Origin: Allacma fusca
Taxonomy: Eukaryota > Arthropoda > Collembola > Symphypleona > Sminthuridae
Assembly (NCBI GenBank): GCA_947179485.1
Contig: OX359246.1
Coordinates: forward strand, 25,854,001-25,918,000
DNA length: 64,000 bases
Direction of reading: 5' to 3'
Positions 55,101 to 63,100 of this stretch are shown here, piece by piece. How positions within the stretch are numbered: the first letter of the stretch is position 1; each line of letters starts with the position of its first letter. Both the position numbers and the translations under genes were made by a program. Below the pieces are notes generated by a model. It made no database searches, was not told where the DNA came from, and saw only the letters and a program-made list of their open reading frames with translations.

Positions 55101-56881
55101 GAGAACATCCACCAAAGGGTGGACAACTGCCCACGACAACAAAGAACCTGCAGGACGGAAATACTCCAGCAGAAAATTACACGGAATCACGGGAATTTTC
55201 AGCCGAAAGTTACCCATATTACACACGCTCCAAAACACATGAATATAGAAAAACTTCAAGAGGAAGTGAACAAATTACAACTGGAGAACGTGAAGACATT
55301 ACTGAAGATTCGCAAGTACGAGGCCCACAAACAAAATATAGAGGAGCAGATTGCAGTATTGAACTCACAGATGCAAGAAGAGATCCTGAAGTACAGAAAT
55401 TTTTGCCTAGGATTAGGGAAACCAGTACGCAAGGAGTAAGTAAGCAGTTTAATGACTCTCAGTCGCAAAAAGCTGATTCAAATCATAGAAATTTTGCAAA
55501 TCCAATTGATTCAAGCCAAGGAGAACGAAATTTGCCTCAGGCAACGAATCCTTCATCAAATAGAAGAACAGGAGAAAATTATACAACAACTCTCCAGGAC
55601 GGAGGTGAAATACGAGACAAACCTCAAGGAAATCCACAAGGTGAGAGACTCAATAAAAGAAATTACGGAACGACTGGACAGGTCACAGGAAGAATTCCAA
55701 TAAGTGACGAAGAAACTCAGCTCATATCTGATGACAGAGACGACCCCGAGAACACAAGCACTAGAAGGACAGTCAACAATCAAAGAATTGGGAGAAATAA
55801 TATCGGGACAACTGAAGGAGCATCAAACTACCCGCTGGAAGTACTTCAACGCCAAGAAGAGGATCCACCAACTCGAAGGCGAAGTGAGAGAACTAAGAAA
55901 GAAAGTGACCAACCAGCACAACGATCTAACAACAGCAATAGACCTCATCAAACAACTCCAAGAGGAACACATACGACTCAAAAAGACCCTGAAACAGGTG
56001 AAAACACTCATACCAGAACACTTAAAGAGTTGATCAGCCCGATCCCAGCACCACCCCATGTGGAGATCAAGCCCCATCACTATAGAAGCAAACATCAACG
56101 GAGCAAAGAATCTGAACCGGGGATTACTGACTCAACTCCGACGACTGGAAAAGGAATTGGAAGAAAGGAAACAAGTCATCGAAACGCTGAGGAATATACT
56201 GAGGGAATTACAGAGCAGAGGTTACCGAAAGGAATAACAACAACAAATGAGCAAGAGACAGTGGACCAGCCCACCAAAGTGGAACCCGACAGCGAGCCCA
56301 CCCAGTCAAGAACAACAAAACGAATTACTAATCGTGAACGATCGGACCCGACGCTTGAGGGAAAGATTGGGACAGGTCAACCAATCCATCGAAGCGTCAC
56401 GGGAAGAGGAACAAAGATTAAGGAAGGCAATCCAGGAAGCCAGAGACGAGTTGACCAGGCAAGAGTCAGCCAAAGAAGAAAAGAAGTAGATAAATCTACA
56501 GAAGAGGACGGTCATTACCAACTCCCGGTGATCGACCAAAACTTTAAAGGCAACGTAGAAAACACTACGGAAGCCGAAAACACACCTGTAGAATCATCTA
56601 CAGAAGAGGACGAAGATTTGAATGTGCCCCAAGAGGACATTCCCAGCAGGCCTACAGGAAATCGCAAAAATACACAAAAGGACGCTGTATTACTCAGTAG
56701 AACTAACCAACCGGAGGCTGAAGTTGGAGAAGGAGCTGAAACAAGTTCAAGAAGAAATCCAGAGGTTACGGGAGGAAAGTCGGAAATTTACGGAGGAGGC
56801 AACAAGGAAGAAGCGTGTCAGCAAGCCCGACGATACCCCACCCGGACCAGGAGGAAGACAAGAAGAACAGGGTCAATCTAA
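49043..56881 (+). CDS. Giant element ORF2: pol (protease, RT, RNase H, integrase) with extra regions
   Basis: 2,612 aa counted from the first ATG, in the -1 frame relative to ORF1. Protease DSGA is at 94-97; RT at about 370-560 with YLDD at 535-538; RNase H from Asp 694 (HTDAS) to about 815. A tether of about 620 aa follows, with two copies of MEGPV-D/E-ATQARQ (about 1085-1130). Integrase has HHCC (His 1514 and 1522, Cys 1552 and 1555), a core with Asp 1584, Asp 1644 and Glu 1680 (35 residues between the last two), and a GPF module near 1813. After about 1890 comes a low-complexity tail with five REFSAESYS-like repeats (54,804-55,215). The last 1.65 kb also encodes coiled-coil ORFs in another frame. 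All catalytic residues are present. Confidence 0.93.
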   Translation: MLWMRKPRAHEKKLPEQTLPKPISVGKLPEGDAPPIIGDIQERINAMITRQAGMETEEEGELEIVDINPCRIAKGNKSTLQVQICSMVIPTLLDSGATRSCIQRNLLPDCAEIKEVPSTLRVSVANTELVKPICLTRFTMMIEGVQLLFKGLVMEALEPKMIIGEDLMTKYGITLDFKNLEIRSDRFRTVPMGRDTHLYIGERKADTEVVRSVFAFNVAKRPAKSICRTKETVTIPAYGHFKIPIYVSKRITRDFYLQPSEKLYSSKRILVAAGVVPREEPFAYVFNPAPCPQTMYEKTAIGHAEESFDLIKIKRNQLRDASKRLTQEQLDCFDIFIGLEEIARSRYRALLTRYPECFAFSKADLKEPAWVDPIRIHTGNNPPVQAKPFPCSPVERQKVREEVQKMLDADIIKEVNGPYSSPLFLIKKKDGTFRSVVDYRALNKTIEDQVYPLARIDDILMQFGKSAMFDTLDMESGFFQLLIHEDDQVITSFITQDGLYAFKRLPMGVKIAPSAFQKAADQMLGSLKFRGAMVYLDDVISYGINLFDKLASLEELFLRASNKNFKFKPTKCKFGFDEVIVLGFKVSRGGTSPDPAKVEAIRHVTVPKSETEARRFFGICSFYRKYIKDFAKIANPISQSWLGSKGKSEGQKRIRCFQWSSDATVAFNVLKSKLMTHPVLKHFNPELDCILHTDASIAGFGCCVLQDEDGEHPIAYASRTLIASEKNYSVTELELGAVVFAVRKFRQYLYLRKFQIRSDHLALCYLKAQKDPNHRISKFVNKLQEFDFTITYKKGSLHLDADFLSRAPLPYTKEDLADVDDHVIDFEPDPIRDHKMITKEIAEIPKPLQEMTELHEGTASMKTWEEEEDERFWTDESSQSPEEETDEEEKPRYNNPWSGRLKGQPRRITKPRSEFLVHNPELEEKDWESHASRVEDRVSQITLGTSTRKEWKLSVDEIITIHRFRPDDPEEREDCWKFTNEYIYEENLRKIAEIELHNAGIDKLDLEEISNPSQATNTKKDEAENIEVITEKGDGTKQSHAPPTITIPTSSQCAGEENMDQMTSEPLEKINFDDHKRTKSTTMEGPVEATQARQLTTTSVMNPDSDEQMIKKPTIMEGPVDATQARQQTLTIVVGSKSDQIPENKIQDETIMEIANEGSKRVAVNKNTTVNHPATRYAIPEEIPENSPKKNEGHAQKEPIRSTLEGKDSATESIPSGNDPTTKDDQFRFEETWTNSRPVSKLEQDIKVERIFQLSTSTALSTEEIASVGRTEDVHNPKTNTDDQVEARKISEDIKTWMKMIQQRSALWYSEEKQIPASTQRYAPIQNPEEELSLLANSGRELRQEIREGEIKFTNGRIWKCQQLKVPGNVAGKDTLHTPNDFHADHPTRSEDEESKGTAKAPVIKSLVVAYALQGCEVTEENQSTHTPVCRTLEEEKQVTLLNEHNLKEMQKDDPDCLLILEKIKQLHKLNWREQEKYRKYILDEEGILIVIHKEGRKLYVPRVLRNFLLSKAHDGILCGGHLGFQKTLHRLNKSYFWKKMNVSIAKYVMSCESCQAAKSMRMKPAGLLHPIRIENVGDALCIDLIGPIQISVKGNKYIIIAQDYVSKYVIAEAIPDKTAERIAEFLLHKVVLKYGLFKNLLSDGGSEFRAEITQALLKQLGMTHSTSTALRHNSVGQIERMVQTISTMLSHYTQEDQALWCTCLPFLINAYNCSHHDVTKETPYFMMFRRQPVYDFNLQLCLNSIDTNFMSAEEAKIRLDKALEKIRERQEYSKEWYDRKRRLVKFKIGETVRVFTPTRIVGKSERFLHPYKGPFVIIEVLAKDNYIIQDLRNSKKRQKVHVERLKKCLQRGDIEDEFSYDLDSDVIELVTKRNWNKVPEFSSSKPRSILRNSTTVDSSEKSSKKVTFKVPPPSTTAGTGDFSSERYSHSSNIPPRRGRQAREFSTESYSDSQITPIPEKKRPRGFSQPESLSKGQENSQGSEASNSNQRHREFSAESYSKSKGTIPVDDARPGGFRGGEHPPKGGQLPTTTKNLQDGNTPAENYTESREFSAESYPYYTRSKTHEYRKTSRGSEQITTGEREDITEDSQVRGPQTKYRGADCSIELTDARRDPEVQKFLPRIRETSTQGVSKQFNDSQSQKADSNHRNFANPIDSSQGERNLPQATNPSSNRRTGENYTTTLQDGGEIRDKPQGNPQGERLNKRNYGTTGQVTGRIPISDEETQLISDDRDDPENTSTRRTVNNQRIGRNNIGTTEGASNYPLEVLQRQEEDPPTRRRSERTKKESDQPAQRSNNSNRPHQTTPRGTHTTQKDPETGENTHTRTLKELISPIPAPPHVEIKPHHYRSKHQRSKESEPGITDSTPTTGKGIGRKETSHRNAEEYTEGITEQRLPKGITTTNEQETVDQPTKVEPDSEPTQSRTTKRITNRERSDPTLEGKIGTGQPIHRSVTGRGTKIKEGNPGSQRRVDQARVSQRRKEVDKSTEEDGHYQLPVIDQNFKGNVENTTEAENTPVESSTEEDEDLNVPQEDIPSRPTGNRKNTQKDAVLLSRTNQPEAEVGEGAETSSRRNPEVTGGKSEIYGGGNKEEACQQARRYPTRTRRKTRRTGSI
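49127..49151 (+). promoter_or_regulatory. Candidate -1 frameshift zone between ORF1 and ORF2
   Basis: Before ORF1's TAA the overlap contains a run of five G (AGGGGGAC) and a run of five C (ACCCCCAA). In the ORF1 frame these are codons GGG and CCC preceded by the same base. A -1 slip on either keeps good pairing and enters the ORF2 frame. Neither is a classical X-XXY-YYZ heptamer, so the exact site is uncertain. Confidence 0.45.
55239..55439 (+). CDS. Small coiled-coil ORF A (overlaps ORF2, other frame)
   Basis: 66 aa starting MNIEKLQEEV. Leu, Val and Ile at heptad spacing (KLQEEVNKLQLENVKTLL, then EEQIAVLNSQMQEEIL) predict a coiled coil. It lies wholly inside ORF2's tail but in ORF1's frame and ends in TAA. 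ORF B's ATG follows 12 nt later. Expression is not shown; support is the heptad pattern and the matching arrangement of ORFs B-F. Confidence 0.4.
   Translation: MNIEKLQEEVNKLQLENVKTLLKIRKYEAHKQNIEEQIAVLNSQMQEEILKYRNFCLGLGKPVRKE
55452..55703 (+). CDS. Small coiled-coil ORF B
   Basis: 83 aa starting MTLSRKKLIQIIEIL, with heptads through EEQEKIIQQLSR and HKVRDSIKEITERLDR. Same frame as ORF A, ATG 12 nt after its stop, itself ending in TAA. The overlapping ORF2 reading of the same bases is Asn/Thr/Gly-rich with no predicted structure. Confidence 0.4.
   Translation: MTLSRKKLIQIIEILQIQLIQAKENEICLRQRILHQIEEQEKIIQQLSRTEVKYETNLKEIHKVRDSIKEITERLDRSQEEFQ
55731..56033 (+). CDS. Small coiled-coil ORF C
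   Basis: 100 aa starting MTETTPRTQALEG. It contains the most regular heptads of the series (KRIHQLEGEVRELRKKV, then LIKQLQEEHIRLKKTLKQV). ATG is 27 nt after ORF B's stop, same frame, ending in TGA. Overlaps ORF2. Confidence 0.42.
   Translation: MTETTPRTQALEGQSTIKELGEIISGQLKEHQTTRWKYFNAKKRIHQLEGEVRELRKKVTNQHNDLTTAIDLIKQLQEEHIRLKKTLKQVKTLIPEHLKS
56058..56237 (+). CDS. Small coiled-coil ORF D
   Basis: 59 aa starting MWRSSPITIEANING. Heptads run through LTQLRRLEKELEERKQVI and TLRNILRELQSRG to a TAA stop. ATG is 24 nt after ORF C's stop, same frame. Overlaps ORF2. Confidence 0.4.
   Translation: MWRSSPITIEANINGAKNLNRGLLTQLRRLEKELEERKQVIETLRNILRELQSRGYRKE
56247..56489 (+). CDS. Small coiled-coil ORF E
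   Basis: 80 aa starting MSKRQWTSPPKWN. A Pro-rich start is followed by heptads (RRLRERLGQVNQSIEASRE, then RLRKAIQEARDELTRQ). ATG is 9 nt after ORF D's stop, same frame, ending in TAG. Overlaps ORF2. Confidence 0.4.
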   Translation: MSKRQWTSPPKWNPTASPPSQEQQNELLIVNDRTRRLRERLGQVNQSIEASREEEQRLRKAIQEARDELTRQESAKEEKK

Positions 56882-56891
56882 AAGGGCATGA
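56622..56891 (+). CDS. Small coiled-coil ORF F
   Basis: 89 aa starting MCPKRTFPAGLQEIAK, with heptads in LKLEKELKQVQEEIQRLREE and a charged tail. It lies 132 nt after ORF E, and that gap has several stops in this frame. It ends in TGA at 56,889-56,891, which overlaps the ATG of the next ORF as ATGA. It extends 10 nt past ORF2's stop. Confidence 0.42.
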   Translation: MCPKRTFPAGLQEIAKIHKRTLYYSVELTNRRLKLEKELKQVQEEIQRLREESRKFTEEATRKKRVSKPDDTPPGPGGRQEEQGQSKRA

Positions 56892-57178
56892 GCAACGCTA
56901 GGATCTTAACACAGATTCCAGACTGCGTTTGCTTTGGAGCGGATGAAGTTGAATTAAGAGTTGGCGAACAAGTCAATCTCATCAGCTATCTACACTACCA
57001 AGGAAGAAGAAGGTTACGACTCATAGGTACCTACACGATAGTTGCCCAAGATCTAAACCACCCAAAAATTTTATATCTTCAAAAGAATGACCGACAACAG
57101 GTCACAACGTTCGTCAGGGTCTCGAACCAACGAGTCCCGCCGACGAGAAGACGACCGACCAGAGGTAGACCGCGATGA
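56888..57178 (+). CDS. Small ORF G (96 aa) after ORF2
   Basis: 96 aa starting MSNARILTQIPDCVCFG, in ORF2's own frame, two codons after ORF2's TAA. Its ATG overlaps ORF F's TGA (ATGA). The first 70 residues look like a small beta-rich domain (VELRVGEQVNLISYL, RLRLIGTYTIV, KILYLQKND). The tail is Arg/Pro-rich. ORF3's ATG lies within it in another frame. It could be made by reinitiation after ORF F or ORF2, or as a read-through tail of ORF2. No family recognised. Confidence 0.55.
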   Translation: MSNARILTQIPDCVCFGADEVELRVGEQVNLISYLHYQGRRRLRLIGTYTIVAQDLNHPKILYLQKNDRQQVTTFVRVSNQRVPPTRRRPTRGRPR

Positions 57179-60100
57179 CAAGGATAGGACCCGATATTGG
57201 GCACAATACGTGACCCAAACAGATATCGAGCCACCCCAGGCGAAGATTCTACCGAATGCAGATACAGGAAGATTGGAAGCAGTACACCGCCTTGACGGAA
57301 GAATTCCCAATCGCATCATCATAAAAGGACGAGATGAGAAAGGAACCATCATTCATTCAATATTGTTGGGAGCTCTCAAAAACGGCAGAGAGTTGTCAAT
57401 CAATTTCGGGACTTACAAGAGAGAACCTCACTACTGTGGTTCCATACACTTCCCGGAAGACCAGAAAGATATTGAAGATGGAGTAAAGGCACCAGAGGAA
57501 CTAGTCTACCTATTTAAAGGACAGGACTTTAACCCCACACCAATCCGGAGGAAACCTCCAAATTGTAGACTACGGAACCGACAGCCAGGAGATCCATGGT
57601 TAATACAACCGTACAAGACGGAAAAAGAGGTAGGAAACAACCTAATACCAGACGGAGACTACCCAAGGGACCCATGGGCTTACAAAGATAGTCTACAAAA
57701 AGAAAGGGGTAGTACAACAAAGTACTCTGAAAGAAGAAGATTCACGGATAATCAGGATTTCAGGACAACAAGAGTACACATCTCCAAAGTAAGCGAATGG
57801 CCAACTCCACAAGAGGAACGGGAACGAATGGCCCGGGAGGAAACGGCCAGACGAATAGACAGAAATTACGGACCAGCCAACCAAGACGAACCGGAAGAAA
57901 GGAGAAGAGATACGCCAAGGAATGCAGCCAACCTAGCATTCAACCCGCCAATTGGAAGAGGACGAGGGAAAGCAAGGGAGACCCGAGAGGAAGCCAGACC
58001 AGGAGGATCAAGAGGAAGCTCCAGAGACGGGTACAGCTCCAGGGACTCTAGAACACGGAAACGGGAACCTGACTCTTCATCCGAAATCCGGAAACGAAGG
58101 GAAAGCGATAGGTCACGTAACCGACAGGACAGTCCACCAAATGCACGGATACGAAGGGACAGGACTCCAACGCAACCACAACCCCCGAGGGAGGTCAGAA
58201 ACAAAACAGAGAGAGAGTCACAGTTGGTCACACCAATAGCCTTACCAGTACGAACGTACACGGAGGCGGTCAAGACACCAACACCAACAATACTCACCAG
58301 AGTCGACCCAACACCACGACAACCAGCCGTCATTATCGTACGAGCCGAGACGCCTACGACACCGCCGGAGCCCATCCCACCACCAGTGCATGTAACACTC
58401 TGGAGCGACGAGATGGAGGAGGAAACGGTAGAGCCACCTCGAGGACCAGAGACAGACGAATCATCCTCAGAATCGGAAGAAGAAGACGAAGAGGAGGAAA
58501 TGACGATACCACAATGCGCTAAACAAGGATGCGAAAGGCCCCGACACGTAATTACAACAATTAGAGGCCCACAGGTGCAGGAGGAATGTGAACACCATCA
58601 CAAAAAGCGCCTGAAGAAACAAAAGAAAGTTAAGAAAGAAATACGAAAAACGGTGGCGGAACTGTTTGGACCGACACAGATGGTCAGCCCAATTCCGTCA
58701 GGATGGCCACGAAACCTCGTATGTATCCAAGAGGACTCAACACGAGCAGGCCGACACGAAGAACTGATCAGGAAAATAAAGGACCAGGAACAACTAATCC
58801 ATCACCTAGGCTTATGTAAGATGGACACTTCAGCCATGCAAGTGCAAAAAGATAAGTTAACAAAAGAACTAATGGAACACCGTCAGAAATGGCTCGACTG
58901 GAGAAAGACAGTAAATTTTCTACAAGTCTGCAGGGAATCTCAGATTGACCCAGCTACGAAAGGATTTCCGATCACAACGAGAGGTTGGAGACCTAGTCCT
59001 GCCACGTCAACAGCAACTTCCGGAGAGCTGGAGCGAGTGATTGCTCAGGAAAATTCTTCAGTCCAAGAGAATGCCAAGACAGCAGTATCAGCACAGGATA
59101 TGCCACCATCACCAGGACAAACTGTCGAGATTGCAACTTCAGATGCATTTATACCAGGACGATACCAACCAAATCTCAGTGACACAGAAGACTCCAACGA
59201 GACCGGAGGAGACGACGAGCAGAACATTAGCTCAATTTCAGTGCATTCAGCCAACACGGACGTAGCAGATAGTCACCAACTTTCTCTGGCAGACTTCGCA
59301 AACTCACCTCAGTACGAGACCATTATCATAGACGGGGACGACGAGGAACACACCCAAGCCAACGCATCCATCCAGACCCCACCTCACACGCCAGAGATGG
59401 CAGCTCAGGCCGGCGGAGGAGGAGGAGGACGCGGAGGACCCATTCCAAGGATCGGTAACAATGTGTTCTCAACACTTCTCATTTTGGGGTTAATAACATC
59501 TGCAATAGGTCACCAACATGGAAAAAAGCAGTTGAAAGACACGGAAATGCAGATGGAACCTAACCCATACCCATGGTCACCACAACGCCCGTGGTGGGCC
59601 AAAATAGACGAAATGAGTCCGGTCAATGCAGAAGGCCACGACTACACCCATCCCAGCTTCACGAACGCGGAAGACGAGGACGAGATAGGACACTACGACC
59701 CATACGATTTACCAGACTTCCCACCAGCATGCAACGCAGCACCCCGTTACCAGGCCTTTGGCTCTGACACTGCACGAAGACTATGGAAGAATAGCGTCGT
59801 GAAGGGTGTAGCAGGCGTTGTAGGAATCTGTGCAACAGGAATCGCAGTGATGGGGGTCTATGTATCATCATTTATGAAAGCCATCAGGTCAACTGGAATC
59901 CCACCTCAGACGGTCAAAATTCCACAAGATTGGGTACTCATCGAAGCACAACTTCAGGACCAAAGACCAATCTGGATGATAATGCCCGTCAACGCCAGTG
60001 AGGAGAAAGAGATGGAGGAATTCCTACGTGACCCGGGCAAGGCAGCGACAGCGTTACCAGGAGTAATTACTCCACGGAACGCACATTACCTGAACGAGAC

Positions 60101-63100
60101 TTCACCAGCAAAGCTCTGGAACCAGGCAGTGAAAGAAGAGATGGCCACGAAAGAAAAGAGGGAACGACGGCACGCCCCAGAACCAACGTCAGAGGAGGAG
60201 GACCGACGACAGGTGGAACGGGACCGTCTGAAGCTACCCCAAGTTATCTGGATCATGTCAAACGCCATCAATAGAACACACCACCTAGCTCAACAGGCTT
60301 TGAAAGGAATCGCCATAGGATTCTTAACGAAATATGTGCCACTACCCCTAGATTGGAAAATCGAATTTTTCGATAAATATGAAGGTGAAATACAAAACGT
60401 AATAGGTGAGGTAGTACAGGAGGCACTGACACACGAACCAACGGCTAGAAGGACCAGAAGAAGCATTGTCACAGGCGACCATCTAAAACAGGTGCAACGA
60501 CAAATGCAGACGGACCCACACACCTTAACACAAGGAGAAGACTACGGCCATCCGATACGAGATGTTGCTATAGGTGAAGTAATCTACTTCATGCTCGCAA
60601 CCACCTTAACGGACGCAAATTGGACCATCACCCTTCTCATTCCACACGTCTATAATGGCGTAGAGCACATCGAGGACGATGAGCTTCACCAATGGGAGGT
60701 AGAGACACAACCCAGTGGGCTCCATGACCACCCGCTATTCCTGAAGGAGGAGGCAAAACAGGCCCAAATACGGAAGAAAAGGACAGCTTTCGTAGGACCA
60801 ACTAACGCATGGACACCAATGGCCTACAGTCGAGAGTTCCTGAAGAAACAACTCCAACAAATGTTGACGCAAGTAGAGGAAGAAGAGACAACTTCATCAT
60901 CTTCAGGCCGACCTACAGGAATCCTACAACAACTGGTAAAATTTTTTATTAGAATAATATTGTACATTGCCACCACCTTCGGAATGGACACCGGAAAGGA
61001 TAAGCACCCAATCCTAAAAGAAGCCACACCACAACCAACAGAGGAACCGGCTTCAATCTCAGAAGAGGAATGGATACTACCAACTTCGGAGATATCCATT
61101 ACCTCCAATGATGAAACACCACAACCAGACAGGTCAGGTAGACCAGACATCGTCGATAGTACACCACTGGACCAACTCTCAAGTATGGTGGCAGGATTGT
61201 CATCAAATAATGCAGCAGCTATAGGACTTCCTATGAGCGAAGAATGCATCTCATGTCAAGCAGCGCCCATCTTCCAGGCTCTACTCCAGGACTCCGGATC
61301 ATGGAGCTGCAGAAGGTGCAGCCACAACAACACAGCACAAGCAACTACAGCCACCCCAACGCTTCAAGGCGCAACAGCAAGAGTCTGTAGTCTATGCCGA
61401 GACGGAGTCGGATCCATGGCGCTAAGAGACAGCAACAGGAATTGGAGATGCGTGGAATGTGACAGCATTTTGAAAGAATGGGGAACGGCAGAAGAGCAGC
61501 CACCACAGGCCGAAAATACGACCGAATCGGATTCACCAAGCTCACCGGAGCCTGAAATTTTTTCACATTTGTGTAATGGAATCAGGACAACAACCACGAC
61601 GAAAATACCTTGTGAAAGTTGGACATGCGGGACCTGCCATCTCACCACCCATTCACGCAAGAAAGAGAAAACAGACAAGGAAGCCGAGGAAAGGTACGAG
61701 AGACTGAAAGGACTTCCAGTACAGTACGTCCGACGAACAAGACCCGAATTAGACCGAATATTCGGACGCAGCACATTACCCACCTGCTCATTTACCATGG
61801 CAGGGAGATTACAACAAGTACGACAGCAAAAACCAGCCACAAAAGATAAGGAGAGACCGGGACAGAAAATCAGGTCAAGAAGCGTCTCCACCGAGACACA
61901 AATACCATCCCGATTGGATGAAGAAAACCCTCCGGAGGCAAGTAGATCGCCCTCCGTAAATATCAATAACCTCAACAGCCGAGACACCTTAACCTCACCA
62001 GGTGAAAATGCCAGGAAAAGGAGGAGAGGTCGCCAACGAAGGCGAAGACACGGAGATGACCATGAAAACCAGGAGGAACCGGAAGTAGATGAACTACGGG
62101 AACCGGACGGACCACCTGGATACCAGAACGATCCTAACGTGCGATTTATTGACTTGTCTAGCGCGCTTTTTCACATTGACAACCATGGCTGGATGGTCGG
62201 TACAGGATGGGAAAGAAATCAACCTGAGACAGTCATCTTCACACACCCAGACCACGCACGAAGATTTCAAGACTTGGACGTGGTACAACGATACATAAAG
62301 GACCTGAAAGAACGAATCCAAAATCCACTGGATCATACACCAGACAATTCACTGGACGACACGTTAGATGACATCTCATTGGATGAGCGAAGGCAACGTC
62401 ACCAACCACGTCAGGACCTTAACCAACTACAATGGAACATCCCACTGACAGGAAGGAATCGAGAAGTGTTCCGCAGATGTGGAAAATGTCGGAGACAATT
62501 CCCCGAAGACCCGGAAAAATTTCCAGCATGTGACCGAGAAAGGAGATACGATCCGACCCCAGAACAACATTTAGTTAGTTGGGTCAATAGAATGTATCGG
62601 GAAACCTTCATAGGAAGACTGCATGCACACCCTTTAAACAGACAACCCCCTCAAATTAACTTGGAACAACTCCAAAAGGCGTTGAACACAATTCAAAAGC
62701 CACCCGTCAACATCAGAGAGTCAAATCAAGAATACTACGAGCAACAGGAAGGTATTGACTTCAACGACAGACGGGAAGTCATCCGGGAACGACGAGCTCT
62801 GTTATACGAGGCAATGGACAGACCAACGGACTTTCGCCGCCTAGACGCAAGGGAAAGGGACATCCTACTACTATACGGACAAACTCGGAGGAACATCCCA
62901 ATGGAAAATACCCGCCTGGAGACGATGGCAGGGAATCTCAGCATCTCCCCCGGGGCAATGATTCCTAGGCTTTGGACAATCTTGTTCAACGGTCAGCAAG
63001 GAAGTCACCGAGGAGCGACCATCCCACCTAGACTGGAATGCAGAGAACACCAAGGAACGCTTCACGGACTAACGGGAAATGAAATACGAAGTCTACTCAC

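Noticed and set aside
42511..56539. Many open frames of 60-180 codons on the minus strand and in the other plus frames across ORF1 and ORF2
   Set aside because: They are shadows caused by the T-poor, A-rich coding strand. They lack domains and heptads and do not line up with each other. Only the ORF A-F series stands out.
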